From Puniceicoccales bacterium (GTDB lineage: Bacteria; Verrucomicrobiota; Verrucomicrobiia; Opitutales; UBA953), in assembly GCA_031256995.1 (NCBI GenBank), contig JAIRPL010000053.1, forward strand, positions 1-64,000: a DNA stretch of 64,000 nt. Direction: 5' to 3'. The stretch's first letter is position 1, and the number at the start of each line of letters is the position of its first letter. The notes beneath the pieces were generated by a model. That model was given only the letters and a program-made list of their open reading frames with translations. It ran no database searches and was not told the origin of the DNA. The position numbers were made by a program, and so were the translations under genes. Below, piece by piece: positions 46,201-54,363 of this stretch.

Positions 46201-47700
46201 ATGAGAATCTTGATGATTGCCCCGGAGGCGGCTCCCTTTGCGAAAACAGGTGGGTTGGGCGACGTGGTCGGCGCGCTTTCGCGTGAGATGGCGATGGCGG
46301 GCCATGAGGTGCGCGTCGTCATCCCCGCCTACGGCAGCGTCCGTCATCGCGACGGCTGGGCGCCCCACCCCGATCCTGTCGCGGTGCACATCTCCCCGTG
46401 GAACACCCTCTTCTGCCGCTTCTGGACGCTCAACCCGCCCGCCCATCCCGCCCCGCCATCCGCCCCCATTTTCCATTTTGTCGAGCACAACGAGTTCTTC
46501 GGGGAAAATGCGATTTACACCGAACCCCGGCGCGACGCCTATCGTTTCGCCTTCCTGACCCTGGCGGCACTGGATTTCTGCCTGCAAACCCAATGGCACC
46601 CCGACGTCGTCCACGCGCACGACTGGCCGGCCGCGCTCGCGCCCGTGTTCCTGAACACCACGCGCCGCGGCACCGCCCTCGGTCGCGCCGCCAGCGTTTT
46701 CACCATCCACAACCTCTTTCACCAAGGCATCGTGCCCGCCTCGCTGATGGAGTGGCTGCGCCTGCCCTCCTGGTTGTACACCGCCGACAACCTTGAATGT
46801 TTTGGGGCGCTCAACCTGATGAAGGGCGCGCTCTACCACGCCACAAAAATCACCACCGTAAGCCCCAACTACGCCCGCGAGATCCAGACCTTGGAGCATG
46901 GCTGCGGCCTTGATCCTGTGCTTCGCCACCGGGCCGGCGACCTCGCCGGAATTCTCAACGGCATTGACCTTGCCGAGTGGAATCCGGCCGCCGATCCGCA
47001 TATCGCGGCGCGTTTCAATGCCGCGGATGCCGCCCAAGGCAAGGCCGCCAACAAGGCCGCCCTCCAGCACGCCCTCCAGCTCAACCCGGACGCCGGCATT
47101 CCGCTGTTCGGCGTCGTCTCACGCCTCTACGAGCAAAAAGGCCTCGATCTGCTGGCGGACCTTCTCCCCGCGTTGCTGGAAAATGCGCACATGCAATTCG
47201 CATTGCTGGGGAGCGGCGAGGCGCGCCTGGAGGATTGCTACCGGAATCTCGCCGCGCGCTTCCCCGGTCGCTGCGCCGTCCGCCTTGGGTTCGACAACAA
47301 GCTCGCCCATCTCATCGAGGCTGGCGCCGATTTCTTCCTCATGCCAAGCCGTTTTGAACCCTGCGGCCTCAACCAAATGTACTCCATGCGCTATGGGACC
47401 CTCCCCATCGTGCGCGCCACCGGCGGCCTTGCGGACACCGTGGAAGACTGGGGTTCCGGCCATGGTGCCAAAACCGGGACGGGCATCGTATTCCATGAAT
47501 TCAACCACGGAGAGATCCTTCACGCCATTCACCGCGCGCTTCAGCTTTACTTTGATTTCCCGCCCGAATTCACCGCCCTGCGCCGCAACGCCCTCGCCCG
47601 GGACTTCTCCTGGAAAAAACCCGTCGCGGCCTACCTCAATGTCTACGCCGAGGCCCTGAAATCCAGGCGCGGGCAGGGTGCCGCCACGCCGCCGGCGTAA
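46201..47700 (+). CDS. glgA: Glycogen synthase (ADP-glucose)
   Basis: 499 residues from MRILMIAPEAAPFAKTGGLG, where KTGGLGDV is the ADP-glucose-binding motif of GT5 enzymes. The C-terminal catalytic phrases PSRFEPCGLNQMYSMRYG and ATGGLADTV are diagnostic. It extends alpha-1,4-glucan chains. Upstream in-frame residues are not homologous. The other glycogen genes are not nearby. Confidence 0.95.
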   Translation: MRILMIAPEAAPFAKTGGLGDVVGALSREMAMAGHEVRVVIPAYGSVRHRDGWAPHPDPVAVHISPWNTLFCRFWTLNPPAHPAPPSAPIFHFVEHNEFFGENAIYTEPRRDAYRFAFLTLAALDFCLQTQWHPDVVHAHDWPAALAPVFLNTTRRGTALGRAASVFTIHNLFHQGIVPASLMEWLRLPSWLYTADNLECFGALNLMKGALYHATKITTVSPNYAREIQTLEHGCGLDPVLRHRAGDLAGILNGIDLAEWNPAADPHIAARFNAADAAQGKAANKAALQHALQLNPDAGIPLFGVVSRLYEQKGLDLLADLLPALLENAHMQFALLGSGEARLEDCYRNLAARFPGRCAVRLGFDNKLAHLIEAGADFFLMPSRFEPCGLNQMYSMRYGTLPIVRATGGLADTVEDWGSGHGAKTGTGIVFHEFNHGEILHAIHRALQLYFDFPPEFTALRRNALARDFSWKKPVAAYLNVYAEALKSRRGQGAATPPA

Positions 47701-47833
47701 ATTTTCAAACACAACGTCTTTTGCGGTTGCGCGGGCGGAGTGCCATGCATGTCTTGTGCCTTCCGCGCGGGGCGCCGCGTGGTTTCGCAGGGTTCCCGCC
47801 AAGACGCCGACGCCGACAACTTCCAATGCAGAC

Positions 47834-48808
47834 ATGAAAGCCACCATCCCCCTCATCTCCACAGCCTTTCTTTGCACCTGCGGAAACCTCTCCGCGCTAC
47901 AAACCCAGACTGACACCCCCACCCCCCTGCCCGCCGCGCGCAAATCCGTTCGACAGCCGCAGGCTGCGGACCTTGACGTGCTGTCAGCCGCTGCGGGCCA
48001 GGTCGCCGTCGATGATCAGGGCTTCGTCCCCCTGGACGCGGACCTTGACGTGCGGTCAGCCGCCGCGGGCCAGCGGCACGCGCGGATGTCCTCGACGCCG
48101 CAGGCTGCGGACCTTGACGTGCTGTCAGCCGCCCCCCTGCCCGCCGCGCGCAAATCCGTTCGACAGCCCTATTTTGTCGACCTCGCACTTGGCGCCCAAT
48201 CCGTCCAGTTCAAGGACGGGGACACCCAGGACCCCACCCTCCTTGGCGGCACAATTTCTGTTGGCGGCTATCTCTCCAAGACGCGTCCGGGCCTCAAAAA
48301 CCTCCTTCTGACATGCGACGTGGGATTGTTTTTGGGGGACTACACCGACACGATGCTCAACAACACAACCCCGTATGGGAGTGGCAGTCTGCTGAACCAC
48401 GAGATTCTCACGCGCAAAAACACGCAATACAGCGTTCCCGCGCACATCACACTCGCCTACGAATTGCCATTGGGAGACTTCCGCTTCCGCATCGGCCCGA
48501 CACTCGGATTCACCTGGGTCTCCATCAAATCCAAATTTGAAGGGCGCAATGGGATCTCCAATCCCTTGGACCCGTCCGACCCCAACTCCAACGGGCCTCA
48601 GAATTGCGTTTCCCTGACAAAGTCCGCCTCCGAAGCCGTTTTTAGCTACGGCGCCACGGCTGGCGTGTCATGGGAGATCACCAACCGGCTCCGTCTCGAC
48701 CTCCAATACCGCCTCATCTCCAACGGCGCGCTGGATTTCGGAGACATGCGAAACTTCGGGACGTCACTCTCCCACCAGGCCACCATCGGCCTGGGCTGGC
48801 GCTTCTAA
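47834..48808 (+). CDS. Outer-membrane beta-barrel protein with internal repeat cassette
   Basis: 324 residues. MKATIPLISTAFLCTCGNLSA is a signal peptide, possibly cleaved after LSA. Residues about 31-112 are a repeat region built from PAARKSVRQP and AADLDVLSAA units. The rest looks like an outer-membrane barrel: alternating strands such as FRFRIGPTLGFTWV and RLDLQYRLISNG, ending LGWRF with a terminal aromatic residue. The barrel starts at YFVDLALGAQSVQF. The repeats split the signal peptide from the barrel and are probably an insertion tolerated in a linker. The start at 47834 was chosen because the signal peptide begins there. Confidence 0.8.
   Translation: MKATIPLISTAFLCTCGNLSALQTQTDTPTPLPAARKSVRQPQAADLDVLSAAAGQVAVDDQGFVPLDADLDVRSAAAGQRHARMSSTPQAADLDVLSAAPLPAARKSVRQPYFVDLALGAQSVQFKDGDTQDPTLLGGTISVGGYLSKTRPGLKNLLLTCDVGLFLGDYTDTMLNNTTPYGSGSLLNHEILTRKNTQYSVPAHITLAYELPLGDFRFRIGPTLGFTWVSIKSKFEGRNGISNPLDPSDPNSNGPQNCVSLTKSASEAVFSYGATAGVSWEITNRLRLDLQYRLISNGALDFGDMRNFGTSLSHQATIGLGWRF
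47922..48168 (+). repeat. In-frame repeat cassette within the outer-membrane protein gene
   Basis: A 37-bp unit (47922-47958) recurs exactly at 48132-48168, offset by 210 bp, which is 70 codons. The sequence between them has three copies of a core containing GCGGACCTTGACGTG, at about 47959-48000, 48034-48072 and 48100-48130. Because 210 is a multiple of three, the frame is kept. It looks like a repetitive element or its duplication that inserted into the gene. Confidence 0.85.
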
Positions 48809-48898
48809 AAAATCACCCGCCACGGGCAGGCCTTTTTCCACGCCCGAAGCCGTGCGCCCCGAAATTTCCCGCAATCGAAAAACACGCCACAACCCTGC

Positions 48899-50257
48899 AT
48901 GAGAAAACCGCAAAAACCGCAGCAAGCGCAACAGCCGTTGAAGATCGGCCTCGGGATCATCGGCTTTGGAACCGTCGGGCAGGGCGTCTGGAAACACCTC
49001 TCCGCCAGCAAGAAGGCGATGGAGTCCCGGATGGGCGTGAAGATCGAACTCATCGGCGTCTGCGTGCGCGACCCTGAGAAGAAACGCGGCGTCCAGATCC
49101 CGCGCACCCAGATCCACACCGATCCCGGCGCCATCATCGACGACCCGCGCGTCAACATCATTTGTGAACTCATGGGAGGGACCACCACGGCCCTCGACGT
49201 CACCCTGCGGGCGCTCCACCAAGGCAAGGTCGTCATCTCGGCCAACAAAGCCCTCATTTGTGAGCACGGCGCCCGGATCTTTGCGGCCGTCAGCAAACAC
49301 GGGGGGCAATACCTCTTTGAGGCCAGCGTCGCCGGTGGCGTCCCCATCATCAAGTCCCTGCGCGAGGGCCTTGTCGCCAACCGGTTCAGCGAAATCGCCG
49401 GCATCATCAACGGAACCTGCAATTACCTCCTGACCCGCATGGAAAAAGAGGGGCTGGCATACGAGACCGTCCTGCGGGACGCCCGCCGCCTTGGCTACGT
49501 GGAGGCCGACGAATCCTTGGACCTTGATGGCGTGGACGCCTATCACAAAGCCGTCATCCTCGCCTTTCTCGCCCATGGCAAATGGGTCCCCCGCGCCAGC
49601 ACCCTTGTTGAGGGGATCCGCGCCGTCACACTCGAGGACATCCAGCGTGCCCGTGACTTCGGCTACCGCATCAAACATCTCGCCGTCATCCGCCGGAATT
49701 TTGCCAAAGGCCACATGACGCTCGGCGTCTACCCCGCCCTTATTCCCTTGGACAAGGTGCTTGCCCGCGTGGACGGCGTCTACAACGGCATCTCGCTCAC
49801 AGGGGACGTCGTCGGCACCACCACCCTCGTCGGGCGCGGCGCGGGGCAGGACGCCACGGCCAGTGCCGTCATCGGCGACATCGTGGACGCCATCCGCGCG
49901 CTCAAGGGCGCCGCCTTCAAATTCCTCACCCAGGCCGATCTTGACTCCTACTCCGCCCTCGGCTCCACGGTCCGCATGGCCGGGCTGGACGAGATCCAGA
50001 CCTCCTTTTACCTGCGATTCCGCCTGCGCGACAAGCACGGCGTCTCGGCGGAGGTCTACCGCATTCTCGCCGAGGAAAAGATTTCCGTCTCCCGCGTCAT
50101 CCAATACGAGAATCCGGGCACCCGCGAGGGCACCCACACCCTCTCCACCTACCCCGTCACCGAGGCCGCAATGGAGAATGCCCTGCGCAAGTTCCGAAAA
50201 ATCCGCACCGTGCTCGAGCCGCCGCTCGTCCTGCGGATCTTCAATCCGGAGAATTGA
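48899..50257 (+). CDS. hom: Homoserine dehydrogenase
   Basis: 452 residues. It reduces aspartate semialdehyde to homoserine for threonine and methionine. The NAD(P) motif is LGIIGFGTVGQGVWKHL, after a short Gln/Lys-rich N-terminus. The catalytic region is KALICEHGARIF to GGVPIIKSL and INGTCNYLLTRM, with Asp and Glu in YVEADESLDLDGVDAYHK. A C-terminal ACT domain (VSAEVYRILAEEKISVSRV) suggests feedback control by an amino acid. Confidence 0.95.
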   Translation: MRKPQKPQQAQQPLKIGLGIIGFGTVGQGVWKHLSASKKAMESRMGVKIELIGVCVRDPEKKRGVQIPRTQIHTDPGAIIDDPRVNIICELMGGTTTALDVTLRALHQGKVVISANKALICEHGARIFAAVSKHGGQYLFEASVAGGVPIIKSLREGLVANRFSEIAGIINGTCNYLLTRMEKEGLAYETVLRDARRLGYVEADESLDLDGVDAYHKAVILAFLAHGKWVPRASTLVEGIRAVTLEDIQRARDFGYRIKHLAVIRRNFAKGHMTLGVYPALIPLDKVLARVDGVYNGISLTGDVVGTTTLVGRGAGQDATASAVIGDIVDAIRALKGAAFKFLTQADLDSYSALGSTVRMAGLDEIQTSFYLRFRLRDKHGVSAEVYRILAEEKISVSRVIQYENPGTREGTHTLSTYPVTEAAMENALRKFRKIRTVLEPPLVLRIFNPEN

Positions 50258-50501
50258 AAAATCAGGACAAAACTCGCACGGCCGCACGATGTTGCGAAAT
50301 GGATTCGCGTGAGCGGGCGGCTTTTTCAATTTTCCCCAAAAACGCGGTGCCCCCCGGAACACCAGCAGCCAAGCCACATTTCCCGACGCCAGGCCACCGC
50401 CAGGCCCCGCCCGTTTCACACGAACAAACCGCGCCCCGGAAAACTTCCCACCGATCCCGGAGAAGGCAGCTTTTCAATCCTCCCGCAACGCCCTCGATTT
50501 C

Positions 50502-51182
50502 ATGAACCAAAAGCCCGAAGCCATCGCGCACCCCGGCGCCAAGCGTCTTTTCGACATTCTGTTTTCCGCCACCGTCCTCCTCTTCGCCAGCCCGCTGATC
50601 CTGCTATTGGCGATCCTTGTCCGCAGGTATCTTGGGAGTCCCGTCTTTTTCACCCAAGACCGCCCGGGGATTGGCGGCAAGATCTTCAAGCTGATCAAAT
50701 TCCGCACAATGACCAATGCCAGGGACGCCGCCGGGCAATTGCTGCCGGATGCCGAGCGCCTCACCCCGCTGGGCCATTTCCTGCGCCGGACCAGCCTCGA
50801 CGAATTCCCCGAGTTCTGGAACGTGCTCCGGGGCGACATGAGCATCGTCGGCCCCCGGCCACTGCTCCCGCATTATCTCCCGCTTTACACCCCGGAACAG
50901 GCGCGCCGCCAGGAAGTCCGCCCCGGCCTTACCGGGTGGACCGCCGTCAATGGACGAAACTCCCTCACGTGGGAGGAAAAATTCCGCCATGACACTTGGT
51001 ACGTCGAGCACCAAAGCTTTCTCCTGGACCTCAGGATCATCCTGCTCACCGCGCTCAAAGTCCTGCGCCGCGAGGGTATCTCCGCCTCCGGCGAAGCCAC
51101 GATGCCCGAATTCACGGGAAGTCCGGCCACCACCCGCACGCCACAAGACGCCGCCGCGGCAGCCCCCTCCGCTCCCCCATGA
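50502..51182 (+). CDS. Initiating sugar transferase, PglC/WcaJ type
   Basis: 226 residues of the bacterial sugar transferase family. One N-terminal membrane segment (ILFSATVLLFASPLILLLAI) is followed by QDRPGIGGKIFKLIKFRTM, SLDEFPEFWNVLRGDMS and VGPRPLLPHY, the catalytic D/E motifs. It transfers a phospho-sugar to undecaprenyl phosphate, the first step of a glycan such as O-antigen, exopolysaccharide or an N-glycan. The short form without extra helices is monotopic. Its stop overlaps the next start in ATGA. No glycosyltransferase cluster is seen. Confidence 0.92.
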   Translation: MNQKPEAIAHPGAKRLFDILFSATVLLFASPLILLLAILVRRYLGSPVFFTQDRPGIGGKIFKLIKFRTMTNARDAAGQLLPDAERLTPLGHFLRRTSLDEFPEFWNVLRGDMSIVGPRPLLPHYLPLYTPEQARRQEVRPGLTGWTAVNGRNSLTWEEKFRHDTWYVEHQSFLLDLRIILLTALKVLRREGISASGEATMPEFTGSPATTRTPQDAAAAAPSAPP

Positions 51183-52000
51183 TCCCTGGCGCCAACACGG
51201 CGGCCCCCGCCACCAACGCCTCCCCCACGAAAATCATCCCCGACGAGCTTCCGGAATGGGTCGTCGAGGACGATGACGACTTCCTCGTCTTCAACAAGCC
51301 GGGCAACATCGTTTGCCACCCATCCAAGGACGGCCCATGGTCAAGCATGGTGGGCGCGGCAAAAGCTTGGAAAGGCCTCGAAACGCTCCACCTTGTCAGC
51401 CGGCTCGACCGCGAAACAAGCGGGGTGCTCGTCATCGCCAAAAACCGTGACGCGGCCCGCCGAAGCCAGGTTGCCATGGAGAGGCGCCATGTCTCAAAAA
51501 CCTATTACGCCGTGCTCCGCGGCCATCTTGCCGCCCCGGTGCAGGTGGATGAACCCATCCAGCGCGCCACCACGAGCGAGATTGCCGTGAAGCACACCGT
51601 CTCCCGGGACCCGGCGGCGCGCCCTTCCGCCACATTCTTTGAACCCCTCCACCACGCCAACGGCTACACATTCACGCGCGTGATCCCGTTCACGGGACGA
51701 ACGCACCAGATCCGCGTCCACGCCCAGTGGCTGGGCCTCCCGCTTGCGGGTGATAAACTCTACGGCCCCGACGAGCGCCTCTATTTGGAATTTGTCGAGC
51801 AGGGCTGGACACCCCGCCACGCGCAACTCCTCGAATTCTCGCGCCACGCACTCCACTCCGCGCTTCTTGAGTTTCGCGCCCCCGACTTTCGGCGCGCATT
51901 CCGCGCCCCGCTGCCGCCGGATCTTTACGAGTTCTGCCTCCACACCGCCGGCGTCCCGCCCGCCCTGTTGCGCGCCGTGGGGTCCGCCGAACCCCATTGA
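51179..52000 (+). CDS. RluA family RNA pseudouridine synthase
   Basis: 273 residues. The catalytic Asp lies in HLVSRLDRETSGVLVIAKN, and GRTHQIRVHAQWLGLPLAGD is the second family motif. It converts specific uridines in rRNA or tRNA to pseudouridine. It lacks an N-terminal S4 domain. The start overlaps the sugar transferase stop by 4 bp. Confidence 0.92.
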   Translation: MIPGANTAAPATNASPTKIIPDELPEWVVEDDDDFLVFNKPGNIVCHPSKDGPWSSMVGAAKAWKGLETLHLVSRLDRETSGVLVIAKNRDAARRSQVAMERRHVSKTYYAVLRGHLAAPVQVDEPIQRATTSEIAVKHTVSRDPAARPSATFFEPLHHANGYTFTRVIPFTGRTHQIRVHAQWLGLPLAGDKLYGPDERLYLEFVEQGWTPRHAQLLEFSRHALHSALLEFRAPDFRRAFRAPLPPDLYEFCLHTAGVPPALLRAVGSAEPH

Positions 52001-52061
52001 CCCAAGGCGGCGGCATTTGGCGAACGGCAGGCATCCCTCTCCCGGTCCTTCGGCGGCACGC

Positions 52062-52622
52062 TCAGCCGTTTTTCTTCAACCCCCGCACAAACTCACGCAC
52101 AAGGTCGCGCGAACGCCCTTTCACATCGCGCGCCGCAGTCTGCTCCGTAAGGATGCCCACCGTGCGGCGAACCTCAAAGATCACCGCCGGAATCTGCTCC
52201 TTGTTTCGCAAGATTTGCACCTTGTCCGACACGCTCAATTCAAGCACGCAATCCGTGCGCCCCATGGCGCGCTCCCACTTGAGGTTCAGCCGTAAAAAAG
52301 GCAGCGCGTTTTCCGCCACATCCGTTGGGGAGAGCGCGCGCACCGCAAGGTTCTGGCGCCGCAGCTCCAGCTCAATGATGTCGCGCAACTCATTGCGCAG
52401 CTCCGCCTCATCATTGGCATTGGTCGAGGATGTGACATCAATGTGGAAATAGGAGATGCCCCGCAGGCGCTTGTAGCCGGCATCCCCGGACAACGCCGCC
52501 GGGGCCGGCCCCCCCGCCGTTCCCACCGCCGGGGCCAGGGCCTCCTGCGCGGACGACGACAAAAGCGGGAAAACGGCAAATGCGGAAAAAATAAAAAACA
52601 GGGAGGAGGGGGGAGTCTTCAT
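52062..52622 (-). CDS. Small exported protein of unknown function
   Basis: 186 residues from the ATG at 52622. MKTPPSSLFFIFSAFAVFPL followed by LSSSAQEA looks like a signal peptide with an Ala-X-Ala-like site. After a Pro/Ala linker, the domain ISYFHIDVTSSTNANDEAEL to FVRGLKKNG has the alternating hydrophobic pattern of a small alpha/beta domain. I do not recognise a family. Its convergent neighbour is the pseudouridine synthase. Confidence 0.7.
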   Translation of the reverse strand: MKTPPSSLFFIFSAFAVFPLLSSSAQEALAPAVGTAGGPAPAALSGDAGYKRLRGISYFHIDVTSSTNANDEAELRNELRDIIELELRRQNLAVRALSPTDVAENALPFLRLNLKWERAMGRTDCVLELSVSDKVQILRNKEQIPAVIFEVRRTVGILTEQTAARDVKGRSRDLVREFVRGLKKNG

Positions 52623-52699
52623 GGGAGACAGCGTGCTATCCAAAAAAAGACCCCGACGGAAGAAGAAAGGCATCCCCCAAAAAAATCATTCCAAAAAAA

Positions 52700-52775
52700 T
52701 GGTGCCAGAGGGCGGAATCGAACCGCCGACCTTAGGCTTATGAGTCCCGCGCTCTACCGACTGAGCTACTCTGGC
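52700..52775 (-). tRNA. tRNA with CAT anticodon (Met or Ile2)
   Basis: 76 nt. Acceptor GCCAGAG/CTCTGGC, D stem GCTC/GAGC and T stem GGCGG/CCGCC are perfect, and CCA is encoded. The anticodon loop is CTCATAA. The stem beside it, CGGGA with GCCTA, pairs at only three of five positions (one of them G-U), which is unusual. CAT could be elongator Met or, with lysidine, Ile. Sequence alone does not decide. Confidence 0.85.
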
Positions 52776-52980
52776 GTAAAAGGGAAGGGCGGGCAGGATG
52801 CGCACCCGGGCCATGTTGTCAACCAAAGAGCGCAACCTCCTGCGCCATATTTGCAAAATAACGCCGTCGCCTGCGGAACATGCGCGACAGTTCGGGGTTG
52901 AAATAGAATGATTTGCGCAGTTCGCGGGGTGTCCCCTCGCGTCGCAAAAACACCCATGACACATTCACTCACATCATCTC

Positions 52981-54063
52981 ATGAGTAACATCAATCCCGC
53001 TGGTATGACGATCGCCCCCGTCAACACCTATCCAAAATTACACAACGCGGCCTGGCCAGGAATCGTTGGAAAAGGGGATCCCGGTTCCGAGCCAGCCATC
53101 AGCTTCGACACCATCCTCGATCTCACCGCAAATGCGGAGGTCAATGGGCAGCGCTTCGACGGCATCAACCTCAACCTCGCCGCCCCCCATTTTGACATAG
53201 ATTCTGATGCCGACGCCATCAAGCGCCTCGCGGATAAAGTGCTCGCCCGGGGTCTCGTCATCGGTTCCGTCGGCGCCCCCGTCTGGCCCTCCACAGGCGG
53301 CGGACGCGCCCTTGGGGATGAGGCCGAGCGCGCACGCTACCTTGCCCAAGTCCGAAAGGCCTGCGCCATCGCCCGCAAACTCACCGACCTCGGGGCGCGC
53401 CCCGACGGCATCGTGCGCATTGACTCCGCCTGCTCCGTCGCCGAATGGCACGAGGCCCCGCGCGAGAACACAAAAAAAATCATAGCCACCTTCCAGGAGG
53501 CCACGGCCATTGCCGCCGGTCATGGCGAACGCCTCGCCGCCGAGGGCGAGATCTGCTGGGGCGCCATGCAATCCTGGAAATACATGCTCCAGGTTCTCGA
53601 AGGCGTCGGACAACCCGAACTGCTCGGATTCCAAGCCGACATGGCCCACACCCTCCTCTATATTCTCGGCCACAACGCCCCAACCCAGCACCGCATCGTT
53701 CCGGAAAATTTCTCGTGGGAACCAGGGAGGTTTCATATCGCCATGAAAAAACTCACCTCCGCCCTCCGCCCTTGGACGCTGGATTTTCACGTCGCCCAAA
53801 ACGACGCCACAGTCAAAGGCTCAGGCTCCCACGACAAGACCGGACGCCACTGCCTCCCCACTGACATCAACGGCAAGCTCAACATCCCCCGCGACGCCGG
53901 TTACTGGCTGCGCGACGGGCGCGGAACCCTCACAAAGAAAATCCGCCACATTTGCTGGGACGGCTGCATGTTCACCAACGAGACTCTGCTCAAGCAACAG
54001 ACTTGGAACGACATCCTCGCCATCATGCTTCAAGTCCGCGCCAACCACGGCTGGCGCGAATAG
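52981..54063 (+). CDS. TIM-barrel sugar isomerase/epimerase-like protein
   Basis: 360 residues with no signal peptide, so cytoplasmic. The pattern GEICWGAMQSW, LGFQADMAHTLLY and TLDFHVAQNDATVKGSGSHD suggests a xylose-isomerase-like barrel with metal ligands Glu, Asp and His. It ends with a strong terminator just downstream. The function may be conversion of a sugar or sugar acid. I do not know the substrate. Confidence 0.8.
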   Translation: MSNINPAGMTIAPVNTYPKLHNAAWPGIVGKGDPGSEPAISFDTILDLTANAEVNGQRFDGINLNLAAPHFDIDSDADAIKRLADKVLARGLVIGSVGAPVWPSTGGGRALGDEAERARYLAQVRKACAIARKLTDLGARPDGIVRIDSACSVAEWHEAPRENTKKIIATFQEATAIAAGHGERLAAEGEICWGAMQSWKYMLQVLEGVGQPELLGFQADMAHTLLYILGHNAPTQHRIVPENFSWEPGRFHIAMKKLTSALRPWTLDFHVAQNDATVKGSGSHDKTGRHCLPTDINGKLNIPRDAGYWLRDGRGTLTKKIRHICWDGCMFTNETLLKQQTWNDILAIMLQVRANHGWRE

Positions 54064-54090
54064 CCGCCCCATTCCGTCTCCGTTTTCACG

Positions 54091-54128
54091 AAAGTTTCGC
54101 GCGTGGACACACGCGCGGGACTTTTTTT
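54091..54128 (+). terminator. Rho-independent terminator
   Basis: An 8-bp perfect stem, CGCGCGTG (54098-54105) and CACGCGCG (54110-54117), closes a GACA tetraloop. AAAGT/ACTTT extend it, and seven T bases follow. It is 27 bases after the stop of the TIM-barrel gene. Confidence 0.9.
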
Positions 54129-54363
54129 GCAAAATGCCGGAGCCGGAGAGCGTGCCGGGGAGGATTCTGGATAAAAAATCTTCAAGACAGGCGGTGCGTT
54201 TCCTCCAAACGAAGCTGGCGCGCGGCGACGAATCCCGAGGCGGATAAGGACAGGCATCCCCTTGCGAATTTTTCCTGTCGCCGGCCCCGGTGATGGGAAA
54301 TCCACGCCCGCGTTTTTTCAGGCCCGCTTGGACACCGCGTTCCTTTTTCAGTTTTCACCTCTT
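54129..54363. other. Intergenic region, nothing recognised
   Basis: About 235 bp between the terminator and the stop of the minus-strand membrane protein gene. I see no tRNA, convincing gene or obvious repeat. Confidence 0.4.

Noticed and set aside
47922-48168. CRISPR or VNTR interpretation of the repeats in the outer-membrane protein gene
   Set aside because: The units are few and unequally spaced, and they stay in frame within a coding sequence, so an inserted or duplicated element fits better.
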